A DNA stretch of 64,000 bases from Anas platyrhynchos. Taxonomy: Eukaryota > Chordata > Aves > Anseriformes > Anatidae. A program made the position numbers and the translations under genes. The DNA lies in the NCBI RefSeq assembly GCF_047663525.1, contig NC_092590.1, positions 17,353,501-17,417,500 on the forward strand, in the 5' to 3' direction. Within the stretch, counting starts at the first letter, position 1. Every line of letters begins with the position of its first letter. Shown piece after piece: positions 37,101-50,100 of the stretch. Under the pieces are notes generated by a model. The model worked only from the letters and a program-made list of their open reading frames with translations. It was not told the DNA's origin and ran no database searches.

Positions 37101-40100
37101 CCGCACAGGCAAAGGATACGCTGAAGTGTTCCCTCTCGCCCCTTTCCTTGCAGGTGCCTGAATTCATGAAGATCCTGTGGGAGGCCAGGCACACCGTGCA
37201 GCAGAGCCCCCTCAAGGACCTCTTCTTCAAGGCACTCTGTCTCCTGGCCGGCTTCCGCAGCCAGGCTGTGGTGGACACCCTCCTCCAGACAGAATCGCCC
37301 TCAGAGAGGTATGTGCGCTCCCCCTTGCCCCTCCGTGGCCACCAAACAGCAACCCCACGGCTTGCCTGCAGTGGGGGGATCCAGGGAAGCAGCAGGTCCC
37401 ATTCCTCCCCCAGAAGCCTGAGCTCTGCGAGATCGGGCGCTCATGTCTCTGGGGAAGCAGGCATCGTGTGCCCTGCTGCTGGCGAGGAGAGCGTTTGGCC
37501 TCTGGGGAGGGAGGGCACCAGGGGTCCCAGAGGACAGGGCTCACAGGTGAACGTCTGTTTGCTTGCAGAGACGTGGTGCAGCTCTGGAGGAGCCTGGGCA
37601 GCAGCGACCTCGGGCCTAAGGTGCTGTATCACTTAATTTGGAGACTGAACGAGGCATCTGAAGCCAGGTGTCGGCTCACGGTTGCTGCTCAACCGCTGGA
37701 TCCTCTCAAGGTATGCTCGTCGGCAGGAGCATCTCTACAGCTTCCCACCTGCTTTCTCACTTAGCTCAGCAGGGTGAGGGAGTTGGGGGTCACCCCAAGG
37801 TGTGAGACTTGCAGGCAGGAAGAGTCCCCCAGGGGGACAGGGGCACCACCGGGCTGGTGGGAAAGGCGGTGTTTAACAGGTTGTTTTGGCTCACATTTTC
37901 CTGCAGCTCCTCTGTGCCATCTGTGAGGTGATGTCTGCTCTGCTGACCACGAGGGAAACCCGGGACGTGCTTCTTTGCCTCCTTCCCGTCCTCCTGAAGT
38001 GGGTCAGCATTGAACTGGGAACACTGGTGCTGTTTCCCCCCCTGAGTCTTCCGGCAGAAATCTTCAAGGAAACGGAAGAAGAGGAGCTGGTGTGCGGGTA
38101 AGGAGCAGCAGGGGCAGAGAACGGGGGGCTTCAGTTCCCCAGCCAGGCACATTTGTTCGTGATGCTGAGGGAGCCAAAGGGCTGCCCTGTTTCCCAGGTG
38201 TGGAAATTTCTGAGGGTTTTCTGTGGGTTTTCGTTCGCCAGACCCTACAGCGCTGCTCTGGAACAAGTGCTGGGAAGACTCCTGGACGAGAGGTGGCAGC
38301 GGGTGCTCTGGAATCATCGAGTGTGGCCGTCCCTGGACGTGCCTCAGTGGCACTGCAACGCCGTGCAGCTCCTGACCAGGTGAGAGCCCAGTGCTGCATC
38401 TCACCTCCCCCCGGGAAGCAGCCGCAGGACCCTTCCCATGTGCCTGGGGAGCTCTCCTGGGAGGCAGGGCAGCGCCTGCACCGCAGCAGGGGACGTTTTG
38501 GGCCGCGGCCCGGGGCCTTCCCACCTGACCACGTCACCTGCTTGTGCTCTCTGTGCAGAGTGCTGCTCCGTGCCCAGCTCGTCTCACGTTTGCTGATAAA
38601 CAGCTTCATGCTGTGGCTGCACTCCCCCTCGCAAAACCTGCAACTCACGGCGCTGGCTTTCTTCGCAGAGGTGAGGCGGCGCGTGGGGAAGGGCGGGCTC
38701 AGAGGGCTTTTCCAAAGAAACTGCTGCTTGGGGTGTCTCTTCATGGAAGAGACCAGCCCAGGTCCCTTCTCGGCACTGACAGAGCTTTGGCTGTCTTGTA
38801 GGTGGTGAAGGACCCGCCAGCTGAGGGGAAGCATCTCCTGAAGCCCCTGGTGTGGGTCTTCCTGGAGAAGCTGAAGAGTCCGAGCCGTGCTGTGAAGCAG
38901 ATGGCAGCGAGAGGCCTGGGCCGTGCTGTCAGTGGCTTGCCCAAGAAGGTGAGGTGCACTTCCCTCTGCTCTGGCTGCAGCCCCCCAGCAGAGAGCCGGG
39001 CAGGGCTGCAGGGCAGTTGGGGAGCCTGGGGCAGAGCAGCACAGGCAGATGGGGGCTTCCCAACAGCCAGGCTGCTCTCCAAGCTCAGCACGCAGCCTGC
39101 GGGGAAACCTCTTGCCAAACGTGCCAGTGCCGTTCGTCACGGGGTTGTGCCGCAGCTGCACCCCCTTGCGAAACAGCAGTGGGGAGAAAGGGTGGGCATT
39201 GCGGGCAGCAGCCGCGAGCAGCTTGTGCGCATCTTTGGCTTTGCAGTTTCGAAGGCACAAGAGGAACATCATGGAAGCACTGGGGCGTGAAATGGAGAAG
39301 GTGGACTGTCCTGGGGTGGCTGCGGAGAGCATGTTGGCCCTGGAAGAAATATTTGCAAATCAGACGGCGAAGGGCTCGGGCATGGCCTTCAAAAGCATCG
39401 CCCGCTCCACCAGGAAGTTCTTCGATGCCGTGAGTGAACCTACTTTTCTGCCACTTGTCCGAGGGGTGTGGGGTGGGCGGGGGCCTGCCTGTGCTGCGTG
39501 GAGGTGCTCCTGCAGGCAACCAGCTGCTGGGGCCCAGCAGGCTGGGAGGAGGTACCTTCATAACCCAGCTCACAGATGGCTTTCTGGGTTGCAGGAGCAA
39601 AAGGAGCTTCGTTTTGCGGCCTTCCATCTCTACGCGGCCCTGGCTGCTGGCGCCAAGGGCGATCTCACCACGTTCTTCAGAGCAGAAGTGGAGCAGACGT
39701 TGGGCAGACTCTTCCTGCACCTCCAGGACCCCAGCTATGCAGTATCCACCGTAAGGACCCCTTGAGCGTCTTTGCAATCCCACAGAAAGGCTCCCTGAGG
39801 AGCTGCCTCCTGGGCATAGGAGAAGGAATGACCAAGCACAATGCTCTTTTCCAGGCTTGCAAGACAGCCCTCTACAGCTGTGCTCCTTTTGTTGAGCCAA
39901 AGGGGCTGCAGGTGGTCGTCATGAATTCCATCGGGTGCAGTGGGGCAGAGCTGCAGCGCGATGTCTACTCTTACCTGGTGAGTGAGCCCTGTCCCGGGGG
40001 GATGCTGGGGCCATGGGAGTCGGAGGGCTCGGCAACGAGGCCTCTGTGGCCCAAGCAGAATTCACACCTCCCTGCTCTCCCCCAGGAGACAGCTGCTCCC

Positions 40101-40438
40101 GAGCTGCTGAAGAAACTGAAGCACCAGCAGGAGTCACCACAGGAGACGCGCTTCACAGATGCCACTCTCCACGTCCTTGGTGAGAGCCGGGACCGAGCTC
40201 TCTGCTCCGCTCCCACCGGGGCGGCCCAAGGGCTGCCAAGCGCTGCCCCAGCCGCCTTCCCTACGGTGCCCAGGAGGGCACGGCCAGGGGCCATATCTTG
40301 ACACTGCCTCTTCTTCCCCACACTACAGAAGCCAGCGTGGAGCACCAAGAGAGCACAACGCATGCTGAAGACATCCCAGAGCATGCAGAAGATCTCTCGG
40401 GGGACACAGAAGACATCCCCGAGCTTTTAGAGGCCTGA
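28117..40438 (+). CDS. MROH2B-like: MROH family HEAT-repeat protein, copy C (complete, 40 coding exons, 1,581 residues)
   Basis: Exons: 28117-28141, 28322-28437, 28815-28937, 29027-29195, 29416-29514, 29885-30039, 30218-30361, 30481-30573, 30871-30940, 31050-31163, 31412-31485, 31708-31827, 32014-32106, 32261-32414, 32553-32593, 32751-32889, 33200-33252, 33363-33473, 33645-33764, 33927-34034, 34448-34606, 34803-34925, 35132-35211, 35343-35442, 35555-35650, 35964-36068, 36179-36302, 36449-36582, 36842-36994, 37154-37308, 37569-37710, 37907-38097, 38242-38379, 38559-38670, 38802-38948, 39247-39429, 39595-39750, 39855-39977, 40086-40179, 40329-40438. All are open and in phase. The start is MERLRGFFG (Cys to Phe relative to B and D). 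Exon 31 has one extra codon (RDVVQLW against RDEQLW). Exon 22 has Arg for Lys (CRKPE) and exon 29 has NQERAR; both are shared with D. From exon 32 on it is almost identical to B. Family assignment and expected role are as for copy B. Confidence 0.88.
29655..29688 (+). repeat. (GAG)n microsatellite in intron 5 of gene C
   Basis: A 34-bp GAG/GGA run, the same length as in B. Confidence 0.95.
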
Positions 40439-40443
40439 ATAAA
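40438..40443 (+). promoter_or_regulatory. Polyadenylation signal AATAAA of gene C, overlapping the stop codon
   Basis: TGAATAAA with the stop at 40,436-40,438, followed by the same GT-rich element. Confidence 0.8.
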
Positions 40444-40665
40444 AGTCCAGAGAGCACAGCGGGTGCAGACCGGGTCCTTCCCAGGGTGGTGTTGGTGGGA
40501 GCTGGGGCCGGGCAGCGCTGCCTGTGCAAGCCTCTCAGCACTGGTGGGATGGGGAGGGTCATGGCCAAAGCACCAGTACTCTGATCACCCCCATCCATGT
40601 CCAAATGTAGTCACAAGGCTGGGAAAAACAAGAAAACCTTGAAGAAAACTGGGAGGCCTGTAGCT

Positions 40666-41121
40666 TGTGTAGTCTTTCAGCCGAAAGAAAGAGACAGGTA
40701 GCCTTGAGCTAGCAGAAGCAAGGAAGGTAAGGGATAAAAGGGTCAAAAGAAGAAGGAGAAAGCCAGCTCCAGACTGGTTTTCTGACTAGAGTTACCTTTT
40801 GCTCGTAAAGGGGCATTAACATATGTTAATGTGGGATTTGGTGTCCCTCCCTCCACCGCTGCTCCTTTGTCATGAGCAAACTCAGTGGAGATAGCTTAGG
40901 TGAGCTAAGATAGCCAATCAAAAGTAACCAAAGAGAGGGTTTTCACAAGTTTGCTGCGTACAGATTATGGTGATTGGAGTCAGAGGCGTGCTTGCTTTGA
41001 GAAAGATCGCCAAGCACCTGACTCTGCAGAGTTATAGGATTCCTTATTGAATTAAAGGGCCTTCGTGTGGATTCTGACTCGGTGTGCCTATTGGCGCGGG
41101 CACGAACCTATGGACTACACA
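40666..41121 (+). mobile_element. Solo-LTR-like element, copy 3
   Basis: Same ends and ATTAAA signal as copies 1 and 2; the TATA position is TACAGATT. Confidence 0.6.
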
Positions 41122-42143
41122 AACACGGCCTGGGGCAGAAAGAAAAGCAAAACGGGGGCAGCTGAAGGCGGCTGGGAAGGCAGCTGGGGAAACTGGGCTG
41201 GGGCAGGAAAACAGAGGTGAAATGTTGCACGCTGTAGCTCAACACCAGTCTCTGTGCACTGGTTTGGGGGCCCAATGTGGAGATGAAGTCATCAGCTGTC
41301 TCTGGGGGGCTCAAAATGAGCCTTGTTTGGCTGGTTTTCAGGCTCAGCAATGCAGGCAGAGTCCTGTGGGTTTCGGCCTTTAGAGGAGGCTCGTTGGGCA
41401 GCTGTGGGCGGCTTGAAAAGGGAGACCAGCTGCTGTGTTTTGTGGGCTCAGCCAGGCTCATTTGTCCACTTTGGGCGCTCGCACACGGAGAGTAAGCAGC
41501 GCGTTTTGGGGGCTGGGAATCGAGCCCAGTGCCAGTGTACTCCGGCTCAGAAACCCAACCCAGCGGCTGCTTTGGGGCCAAGCCCTCGGCCAGGCCAGAC
41601 GGCCTGTGTTACTATGTATACAGTGCACAGTTGGGGCAGCTGGGGCATTCACATTTCAGCTCTGACAGCCATCGAGTTGCCCAGGCTGTTTGGACAAGCC
41701 CCAGCTGTAATTCCCTGCAGGCAGCTAATGACACGCACAACGCAGCCGGTCAGCGTTCACACCACGTGCGAGCACAGCACCAAGATGAAGACCGACCGTC
41801 GTGACACAGGGGGCCGGGATCAGGAACAGGGGCCGGGCCTCGCCGCGCAGCTGCCACCTGCACGGCTCCGCCTGGCGGGTGTGAGGCAGCCCCTCAGCGC
41901 CCTTCCCGAGGAGACCGTTACATGGCCGTTAGGTGGCGGTGACAGTCGTTACGTGGGCGTTACGGCTGTGAGATGGCCGCTTCTGCCTCAGCTTTTCCCT
42001 TCGTCACCAGAAGAAAGGAGTCTGACACCCAAGGCTGCGGTTCCCCGTGGTCTGAGGGCTGCCAGCCCCGTGACACTTAGCACAGGTGGCTCAGCAGTTC
42101 GTTCCGTTGGCTTGTCAAGGCAAGCAAAGTTTAATCACACGCT
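41122..42143. other. Unassigned flank across unit junction C-D
   Basis: Repeat of 9,023-10,044, with the unit junction at 41,868/41,869. Nothing further was identified. Confidence 0.45.
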
Positions 42144-43045
42144 CACAGAATCATCTGGGTTGGAAGAGAGCTCCAAGAGCACCTAGTCCAACCTCTGACC
42201 TAACACTGACCAGTCCTCCACTAAACCATATCACATAGCTCTACATCTAAACATCTTTTAAAGACCTCCAGGGATGGTGACTCAGCCACCGAGCCCTGGG
42301 GTCACCACTAGTGACCGGCCTCCAACTGGATTCACTCCATTCACCACGACTCTTTGGGCTGGGCTATTCAGCTAGATTTTAGCCCAACGAAGCGTACACC
42401 AGTCCAAGCCATGAGCAGCCAGTTTCTGGAGGAGAATGCTGTGGGAAATGGCGTCAAAAGCCTTACTGAAGTCGAGATAGACCACAGCCACAGCCTTTCC
42501 CTCGTCCACTAAGCGCGTCACTTTGTCATAGCCGGAGATCAGGTTCGCCAAGCAGGACCTGCCTTTCATAAACCCATGCTGACTGGGCCTGATCTGGGCC
42601 TGCTTGCCCTTTAAGCGCCGTGTGATGACACTCAAGATAATCTGCTCCATGAGCTTCCCCAGCACTGAGGTCACACTGACAGGCCTATAGTTCCGCGGGT
42701 CTGCCCTCCGGCCCTTCTTGTAGATGGGCGTCACATTTGCTAGCCGCCAGTCAGCTGGGACCTCCCCTGATAGCCAGGACTGCTGCTAAGTGATGGGAAG
42801 CGACTTGGCCAGCTCTTCTGCCAGTTCTCTCAGTACCCTCAGGTGGATCCTATCTGGCCCCTTTGACTTCCATACATCTAAGTGCCGTAGCAGGTCGCCA
42901 ACCATTTCCTTGTGGATTATGAGGGCCACATTCTGCTCCCCATCCCCTGCCACAAAGTCAGAGGGCTGGGTACCCAAGAGAACCACTGGTCTTGTCGCTG
43001 AAGACTGAGGCAAAGAAGGCATTAAGCACCTCAGCCTTTTCCTCA
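42144..43045 (-). mobile_element. CR1 LINE fragment, internally deleted (junction C-D)
   Basis: Third copy of the same CR1 fragment; the RT segment reads on the minus strand at 42,734-42,372. It matches the A-B copy (RADPRNY, SVITRR) rather than the B-C copy at the variable sites. Confidence 0.9.
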
Positions 43046-43046
43046 G

Positions 43047-43414
43047 TGGGGGCTTCCCTATGGCCAGCCTGCTCTCCAAGCTCAGCACGCAGCCTGTGGG
43101 GAAACCTCCTGCCAAACGTGCCAGTGCCATTCGTCACGGGGTTGTGCCGCAGCTGCACCCCCTTGCGAAACAGAAGTGGAGAGAAAGAGTGGGCATTGCG
43201 GGCAGCAGCCGCGAGCAGCTTGTGCGCATCTTTGGCTTCGCAGTTTCGAAGGCACATGAGGCAGACCATGGAAGCACTGGGGCGTGAAATGGAGAAGGTG
43301 AACTATCCAGAGGTGGCTGCGGAGAGCATGTTGGCGCTGGCAGAAATACTTGGAAAGCTGATGGCGAATGGCTTGGGTGAGGCCTTCAGAAGAATAGCCT
43401 GCTTCTCCAGCTGA
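43047..43414 (+). pseudogene. Stray MROH intron 35/exon 36 copy (junction C-D)
   Basis: Duplicate of 10,948-11,315, with a TGA at 43,412-43,414. It differs by an A in the intron-derived part (near 43,130). Confidence 0.8.
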
Positions 43415-43665
43415 AATCAGCTGGAAGTGAGCTCCTGCCCCCTCCTCAGTGAGCAGCATCTGTGCTGTCTGCGCTGAGGAATTTGTGGGGAGGACCTGGG
43501 GACGCAGCAGCTGGGAGCGGAGGCCTGTGGCTGCTGCCTGTGGCCCCACTGCCCCAAAACAGCTCCAAGGGAAGGAAGGAGGGCTCTTTGCGGCCCGGGA
43601 TGTGTCAGTCACGGAGCCGGGCTGGTGGCATCGTGCCACGGGAGGGTTGGGAGGGCCCTGGCCTT

Positions 43666-43844
43666 TGCTCCCCATCCCCCTCTGTGCGTGTCTGGGTGCA
43701 GAGATTCAGTTCCCCTAACCAGGACTCCCTTCTCTCACAGCTTGTGGCCTGACGAGGACTGGGAGAGTGGTGCTCCAAGTGCCTGACTTCAAGGAGCTGT
43801 GTGAGAGGCTGGAGACCATGGAGGACGGGTCTCCATGTGAGAGA
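43666..43844 (+). pseudogene. Stray MROH exon 28 copy (junction C-D)
   Basis: Duplicate of 11,567-11,745. Its intron-derived part reads AGATTCAG like the genes, where the other two stray copies read AGACTCAG. This suggests local exchange with a gene copy. Confidence 0.75.
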
Positions 43845-43999
43845 CCCTCTGTGCCCTTGGGGCAGGGGCTCGTCCCAGCCCTGCTCCGGACCTTTTTCCA
43901 GACAAACACTGTCTCATGGTGCACAGAAACTTCTTTCTTTGGAGACAATCAGGCAAAGGCACGGAGGGGAGCAGCGCTGCCACCTCCGGCCCTGCCCTG

Positions 44000-44081
44000 T
44001 GACGTGTCCCCGTATCTGTGGCAACCCTCTGTGAGGCGCGAGGCCCCTCAGCGAGGTCACAATGGCTGGGTGCCTTATAAG
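44000..44081 (+). promoter_or_regulatory. Core promoter of gene D: TGACGTGT and TATAAG box
   Basis: TGACGTGT at 44,000-44,007 and TATAAG at 44,076-44,081, with the same spacing as in B and C and the ATG at 44,168. Confidence 0.6.
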
Positions 44082-44167
44082 TGCTGCGGTGAGGGCAGGT
44101 GGCCCATTGCCTCTCGGCGGCCACAGGAGGAGGACCCGGAGAGAGATTCTGGGGTGATCCTGCTGTG

Positions 44168-47100
44168 ATGGAGAGGCTGAGAGGATGTTTTGGTAAGGGG
44201 CAGTGGGAGGCCGGGGGCTGCATCCCCATGAGTTCCCAGCACCACCAGAGATGGGTCCCTAGCCTGTGCTCTTGGTGCTGGGAGGATGCCTGCCCCACCT
44301 GGTGCGAATCCCCACAGCCAGCCAAGCTGATGCAAACTGGTTGTTTCCTTCCATCTTCCTTTGCTTGTGTAGGGATCAGGACTAGACGAAGACGTCACAG
44401 GAACGGTGGCAGAGAGACGGGGTCTGAGACTCTTGCCACCTCTGCCGCCGTCGTGACTTCCTTGTTGAAGAAGCTGCAAGACAGAGAGGTGAGCTGCGCA
44501 CATCCTGCTGTGCCGTGGGGGGTTGAGGGCTCCCCTCCACCCTCAACGCAGGGGTCTTGCCTGCTGGCCCCTCCGGTGTCCTGCTGCTGGGCTGACGCTG
44601 CTGCGCCGCCTCCTTTCACGCAGCAGCTCAGCCTGGAGCTGCCCAAGCCTCCGTCCTTGTCCTAGCCCTGCACCGTGGTCCCAGGCTGGCGCCTGGTGCT
44701 CGGTCGCTTCCCAGGGCTGCTGCTCCCTCGGCTCCTTGGTGTAGCTGGACGCAAGCTGGGACAGGACGCGCTGGTGCTGCCTGTGGGCTCTCCAGAGTGA
44801 GGGGCAGCAGCTCGCAGCTGCCCGGGAATAAGGGCAAAGCAAGAGGTGTCGTGGTCTCTCCCTAGGGTGAGCGAGCGGAGACTTACCGCCGCCTCGAGCA
44901 CGTCTTGCAAGGAGATGACACCCGTCTGCGGAGCGGCGTTGTCAACCGAGTGCTCGCAGAGGTGTCTGGAGACATGAAGGCAGCCCAGGTGAGCTTGTTC
45001 TCTAGGAGGACGAACGGAGCAGCCCGCCTCTCCCCAGCTTTCTCCTGGGCAGCATTTCAGCTGTGGCTCTTTTTCAGGGCGCGATGACCGAAGTGACAGC
45101 AGCTGCTGGTGACGTCCTGGTGGCTCTGGCTCGTTCCCACTTCGAGTTTGTGATGTCCGAGCTCCAGGGCCACCTGAAGAGCATGAGGGGAGGAGCATGC
45201 CAGGAGTTTGTGCTCAGCACCTTGAGCAAACTGGCCAGCAGCTATGGTATGGCCCCTTTGGCCTCGTGCTCTGGGAGATGGTCCGTGACGGCCAGGAGCA
45301 GGGCCCCTGCCCCTCCCTGAAGGCTATTTTGGGCCGGCGGGCTGTGGGCTTGTGGCACCTCCTCGCCCGGAGCTGGGATTTCTCCCCAGCCCTCCTGCCC
45401 GCGGTGCTGCTCTGGCTCTGGCTGACCGTGGCTCCCTCTGTCCCTCTGCCCGTCCTCTCTCTGCAGCCCTGCGGTGCATCCCCTTCGCCCAAATGACGCT
45501 CGCTGCTCTGCACGCCGTGCTGAGCCACGTGGAGAGCAGCCGGATCCTGCGCGCCATCTGCAGTGGTGAGTAGAGGGGAAGGGGCCGGGCGGGCTCTCGC
45601 TGCCTCGCTCCGATCGGATGGCGGCGTGGTCCTGCGCTGGGGGGCAAATTTGGGAAGGGCAGGGCGGGGGCTGCAATGCTAAGTGCTGGAGGGGAAGAGG
45701 CCTGCGAGGAGGAGGAGGAGGAGGAGGAGGTAGAGAAGGAGGCTGAGGTGCAGTGGGCAGGAGGGGAGAAGGGGCACCGTAGTTTAGTCCAGATGCCTGG
45801 AGCACAGCACTTGCCGGTCCCGAGCCGAAGCCTGGCGAGCCAGGGACTGCTCCACGCGGGCGTGGGCGAGGGAGCTGGGCACGCTGCCTGTTGCCGGCTT
45901 TGACGAGCTCCTTTCTTGTGGTGCAGTGCTGGAGCAGTGGTCGAGGGCGATCAACGCTTACTTCAATGCCTGGGAGCAGTGCCCCTTCCCTCGCATCGGG
46001 GAGGCGCAGCTCTGCGAGCAGGTGTACGACCTGTTCTGCCACGCGGTGGGAAACTGGCTGGGCCGTGACGAGGAGGAGGAGGTGAGAGCTGCTGGCCCTT
46101 TGGCAGGGGAACGCTTGCTGTCCTCTGGAGAGAGCCAGAGATGTCTCTCCTCTGGAGAGAAGGGAAAGGGAAAGCCCCCTGTGGGCAAGGCAGGCATGTG
46201 CTGGGGGACGCCGAGTGCTGCACAGCCCTCAGAGCATCTCGCCTCTCTTCCCTCTGCAGGACAAGCAGGCCGTCTTGGGAGCAGTGGCTGCTATGATGGC
46301 CGTCGTCCTCCGTGATGCACAGCACCAGGACAACGTGTGGAAGCAGGTCTTCCGGCACCTGCAGCGGTACCAGGAGCTCCAGGAGACTTGCCGGGTGATA
46401 GAGGTGAGGCGTTGCGCGGGGTCTGGTGCAGCTGTGGGCAGGGCTTCCCCATGCCACAGGCGTGCTGGGTTTCTTCCTTCCCACGTGCCTTTAACCCGCT
46501 CGTCCTCTCCCTTCTCTTGTAGAGCCTCTGTTATTTCCTGACGACCTTGGAGGAACTTCACGCTGTCATCCCCCAGGACAAGCTCCGTGCCATCGCCATC
46601 GCTGCTGCTGTGCACCACCAGGTAAAGGGAGCCCGTGCCTGTGCCGCTGGCCCAGGTCCTGCAGGCCGCATTGCCACAGACGGGGCGGGCAGGGCAGGGC
46701 AGGGCGTCCTTCCACCAGGACCTTCCTGGAGCTGCCTCGAGGCTGTGAGCACCCCGATCCTGGCCCGAGGGGCAGCTCAGTTCCTTCAGCCGTTTCCCCC
46801 TCAGCCACCTGGCAGGAGGCCTCTGGAGTGCCGGGACCCAAAAGGCAGCCTCTGATGGCTGCTCTGCCTGCGATCGGTCTCTAAAATGGACCTTTTTCCT
46901 ACAGATTGTGGAGGAGGCCAGGCAGCACAGCGCAGGCCACAAAGAAGAACTGAGGCAGTGCATTGTGCTTCAAGGTAAGGGAGGGAAGGGGACGATGCCC
47001 GTCGCGTGCTCGCAACTTCCTTGTGAACCTCAGCCGTGGGGTTTTGCTGACTATTCACGCAAAACGTGGTGTCCTGCCCGCAGCTCGAATCTGCCCGGAG

Positions 47101-50100
47101 GAGACAATCATGTTCCTGCTGTCCCACCTGAGCAGCGAGGACGAGGGCACCCGCAGGACAGCGCTGACTCTGCTGGGAGCTGTGGCACGCACTGACGGTC
47201 AGTACCACAGGCCAGGCCTGGGGCAGTCGGGGGGCTGAAGCTATCTGCTGTCGGAGCTTTCAGGCCCGGCAAGGCAGTAGTAGCTGCAGAAACAAAGTCC
47301 TTCTGGGACGCCAGTGCTTCCCCTGCAGTCAGAGCCCAGCCCTGCCGTGCTGTCCCGCTTGTGCGTGAGAAGCCTGGGAGCTTCGAGGGATCCCTTCTGC
47401 CATCTGAGCCCTGCCTGAACGCGGACCTCTCTGTGTCTCTTGTAGAGCCTGCAGTGAGAGAGAAGCTGCCCCTAATGGTAGAGGCCGTGCAGCCCTTGTT
47501 CATTGAGGCCAGCACCCAGGTGAGCTCATTTGGGAAGGAACAGCGAGAGCAGTGGGGCAGGGCAAGCCCCCCGAGCCGGCAGGTTGTGGAGCTGTACAAA
47601 GCCGAGCCCCGAGCCCAGGCAGCGAAGGCTTCTCCTGCGCGCTCGGTGCCTCTCCATGGGCTGCGGGGGCTGCCCCAGGCGAAGGTGGCTTCCCTGTGGC
47701 TGCTGGCGGGGCAGACCGTAACCACAGCGTCCCCTTGGCAGGTGAGGAGCGCGCTCCTGGGTTTCATCAGGGACCTGCTCAGCGTCAGCATCCCGAGCTG
47801 CTTGGCGTGGGAAGCGGTGGCGCACATCTTTGTCGAGTTCAGGCGGGCCTCGGACAGACTGGTAAGGACAGAGCGGGACACCCGCGGCTCGGTCCCGTGC
47901 CCAGGCTGTGCCGAGAGCTCCCTCAGTGCAGCGCTCGCTGCTCCCGAGCTGGGGCTGGGACGTGGGGCCTGGCCATCCTCCTCCTCCACAGAGCCTCCTG
48001 AGGCAGGAGCTGGGAGTAACGGGGGGTTTCCCAACGCTGTCTTGCAGGCAGTAGAAGACCTCCAAGAAGAAAGAGACCTTCGGGCCCAGTGCATAGATGT
48101 CCTGGAGTCTCTGGATGTCTCCGTTGGAGGCATGACCCAAGTAAGTGGTCCTGCTCCCCGCTGCTGCAGCCGCTGTGCACCTGCAGGGTGTTTTGGCCAG
48201 CCCTCGCCTGCCCCTTTTGGGGAAAGCCGTCCTTTCCCTCTCCGAGCCGCGATGGGCATGCTGACGTGCCAAACTGCCTCCTCTTCCTCTGCAGCTCTTG
48301 TGGCCACGGCTCCTGCAGTACATGGTGCCGGCCCAGTACTGCGGCCTGCTGCTCCCGCTGTCCCGCTGTCTCCAAGCCGTGATCGAGAGACAGAAGCAAA
48401 CAGAAGGGCAAGAGGACAGCGAGAAGCCTGATGCTGCCCAGGGGCAAGGTGAGAGCAGAAAGTGCCCCAGCAACGTGTGCCGGGCTCGGCCAGGGGCTCC
48501 CTCCCAGCTGCATGGGGGCGTCGAAGGTGCGAGGGGCTGGGGGCGAGGTGCTCAGGGGCTCACCCTGCCTTTCTTCCTCCTTGCAGACAAGACGCCCACG
48601 CCACAGGCGCTCCTGGTTCAGCTGCTGGTGAGTAGCGGGGCCGCGGGGAAAGAGCTTTTCTGGCCAGGGGCAGGGGGAGGTGCTGGGGCAGGGCTGCTTT
48701 TGCTTTTTGGAGTCGAGCTCCCTGGTGGGAGAAGCCGCGTCCCCGGCGGAAGGAGTGAGCCCGTCTCTCTCTGTCCTCACCTAGGTGGTGGCGGCTTCTG
48801 CTGGGTGCGGAGAATGCGGGGCCGCTGCCCTACAGCTGCTGCAGGCCCTGCAGAGCAGGATCCACAGATCCCTGAGGGACCTGTGGCCCATGCGCATCCC
48901 CCGCATGCTGCAGTACCTGGAAGGTAAGGTGCTAGTGTGGAGCGCCGGGCTCAGGAGAGCTGGAGGGGGCAGGAAAAGAGCCTCCCTCCCAGCACGGCGG
49001 AGGGGAACCGCTGCCGTCCCCCTTCCGGGCAGCCAGCGTGGAGGCTGGGATCTGCTGGGATCGGCTTGCCCCTGGGGTCTGCAGCCTGGCAAGAGCTGTG
49101 GTGCAGGCAGTCTGAGGCCCTGTCAAGCCTGGGACTTGTGGGGGTCTGGGCTCCCAGGGAAGGAGAGCGCGGAACTCTTCCCTGGTGCTGGCTCAAGTGA
49201 CAGCGAGGGATTTTGCTTCCTCTTGCTTTGCAGAGCATCCAGAGGGCTCCCTGGACTCCGAAGAGTGGCAGTGCTATCTGCTTAAGGTACAGCATCCCCG
49301 GGGGTGAGGCTGCGGGCAGTTGTGCCCCCGCCGCTCCTGTGCAAGGCCCGGGCAAAGGGCGAGACAACATTGGCCTCCTGTCGTGTTCCCCCCCAGTTCC
49401 TGACGGAGTCAGCGGAGGAGATGCAGGAGGACCAGCCATGGATCGTGTGCCTGAGCCGGGAGCTGAGCCAGCAGCTGAGCAGCTCCTCCAGCAGCGAGGA
49501 GGACAAGGTTTGTTCCCTGCCTGCGCCCTCCTGGCAGCACAGCCCGGGGCACCCGGCTCCGGGGCTGGGGCTGAAGGAGCGCGTTCCCGTGCGGGCTGTC
49601 GGCACCGCTCCCCCTGCCCTCGCCCCAAAGGTGCTTCCCTCCGCTACCACGGCTCGGGCTCGGGCTCTTCTCTTGCAGGAGTTCCTGTACCGGGCTCTCG
49701 GCACGGTGCTGGCCTCTTGTCGGCGGCTCACCCACGTCCAAGGGCAGCTGCTGAAATACTTGAAAGAAACGGATGCCACCAGGCCGTGTGACAAACAGGT
49801 GAAGGTTCCTCTCCCTCTCCTGCCCCCGCTCTGCCCAGTGTCCCCATGTCCCTGCTCCGGACCTTTTCCATTTCCTGGGAGCTGCCGTTTCCCTCGGGCA
49901 ATGTCCTGCCTTGCCGTCGTACGCGTGCCAGAGCTCACTCCCATTTCTCCGTCATTGCAGGGAATAGCTTCCGTGGTCTCCTACGCTGCTGAGCGCCACT
50001 TCTACGTGGCCCTGGATGCAATGAGCATGGTCCGCAAGGCGCTCATCAAATTCGGCAGACGGCAAAGGGTAATGGCTGCAGGCTTTGAGTGTTCGGCCTT

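Noticed and set aside
47108-48307. 399-codon minus-strand open frame, repeated in other units
   Set aside because: It overlaps exons 10-13 and introns of the + strand genes, shows no family motif, and is explained by low stop-codon density in GC-rich DNA.
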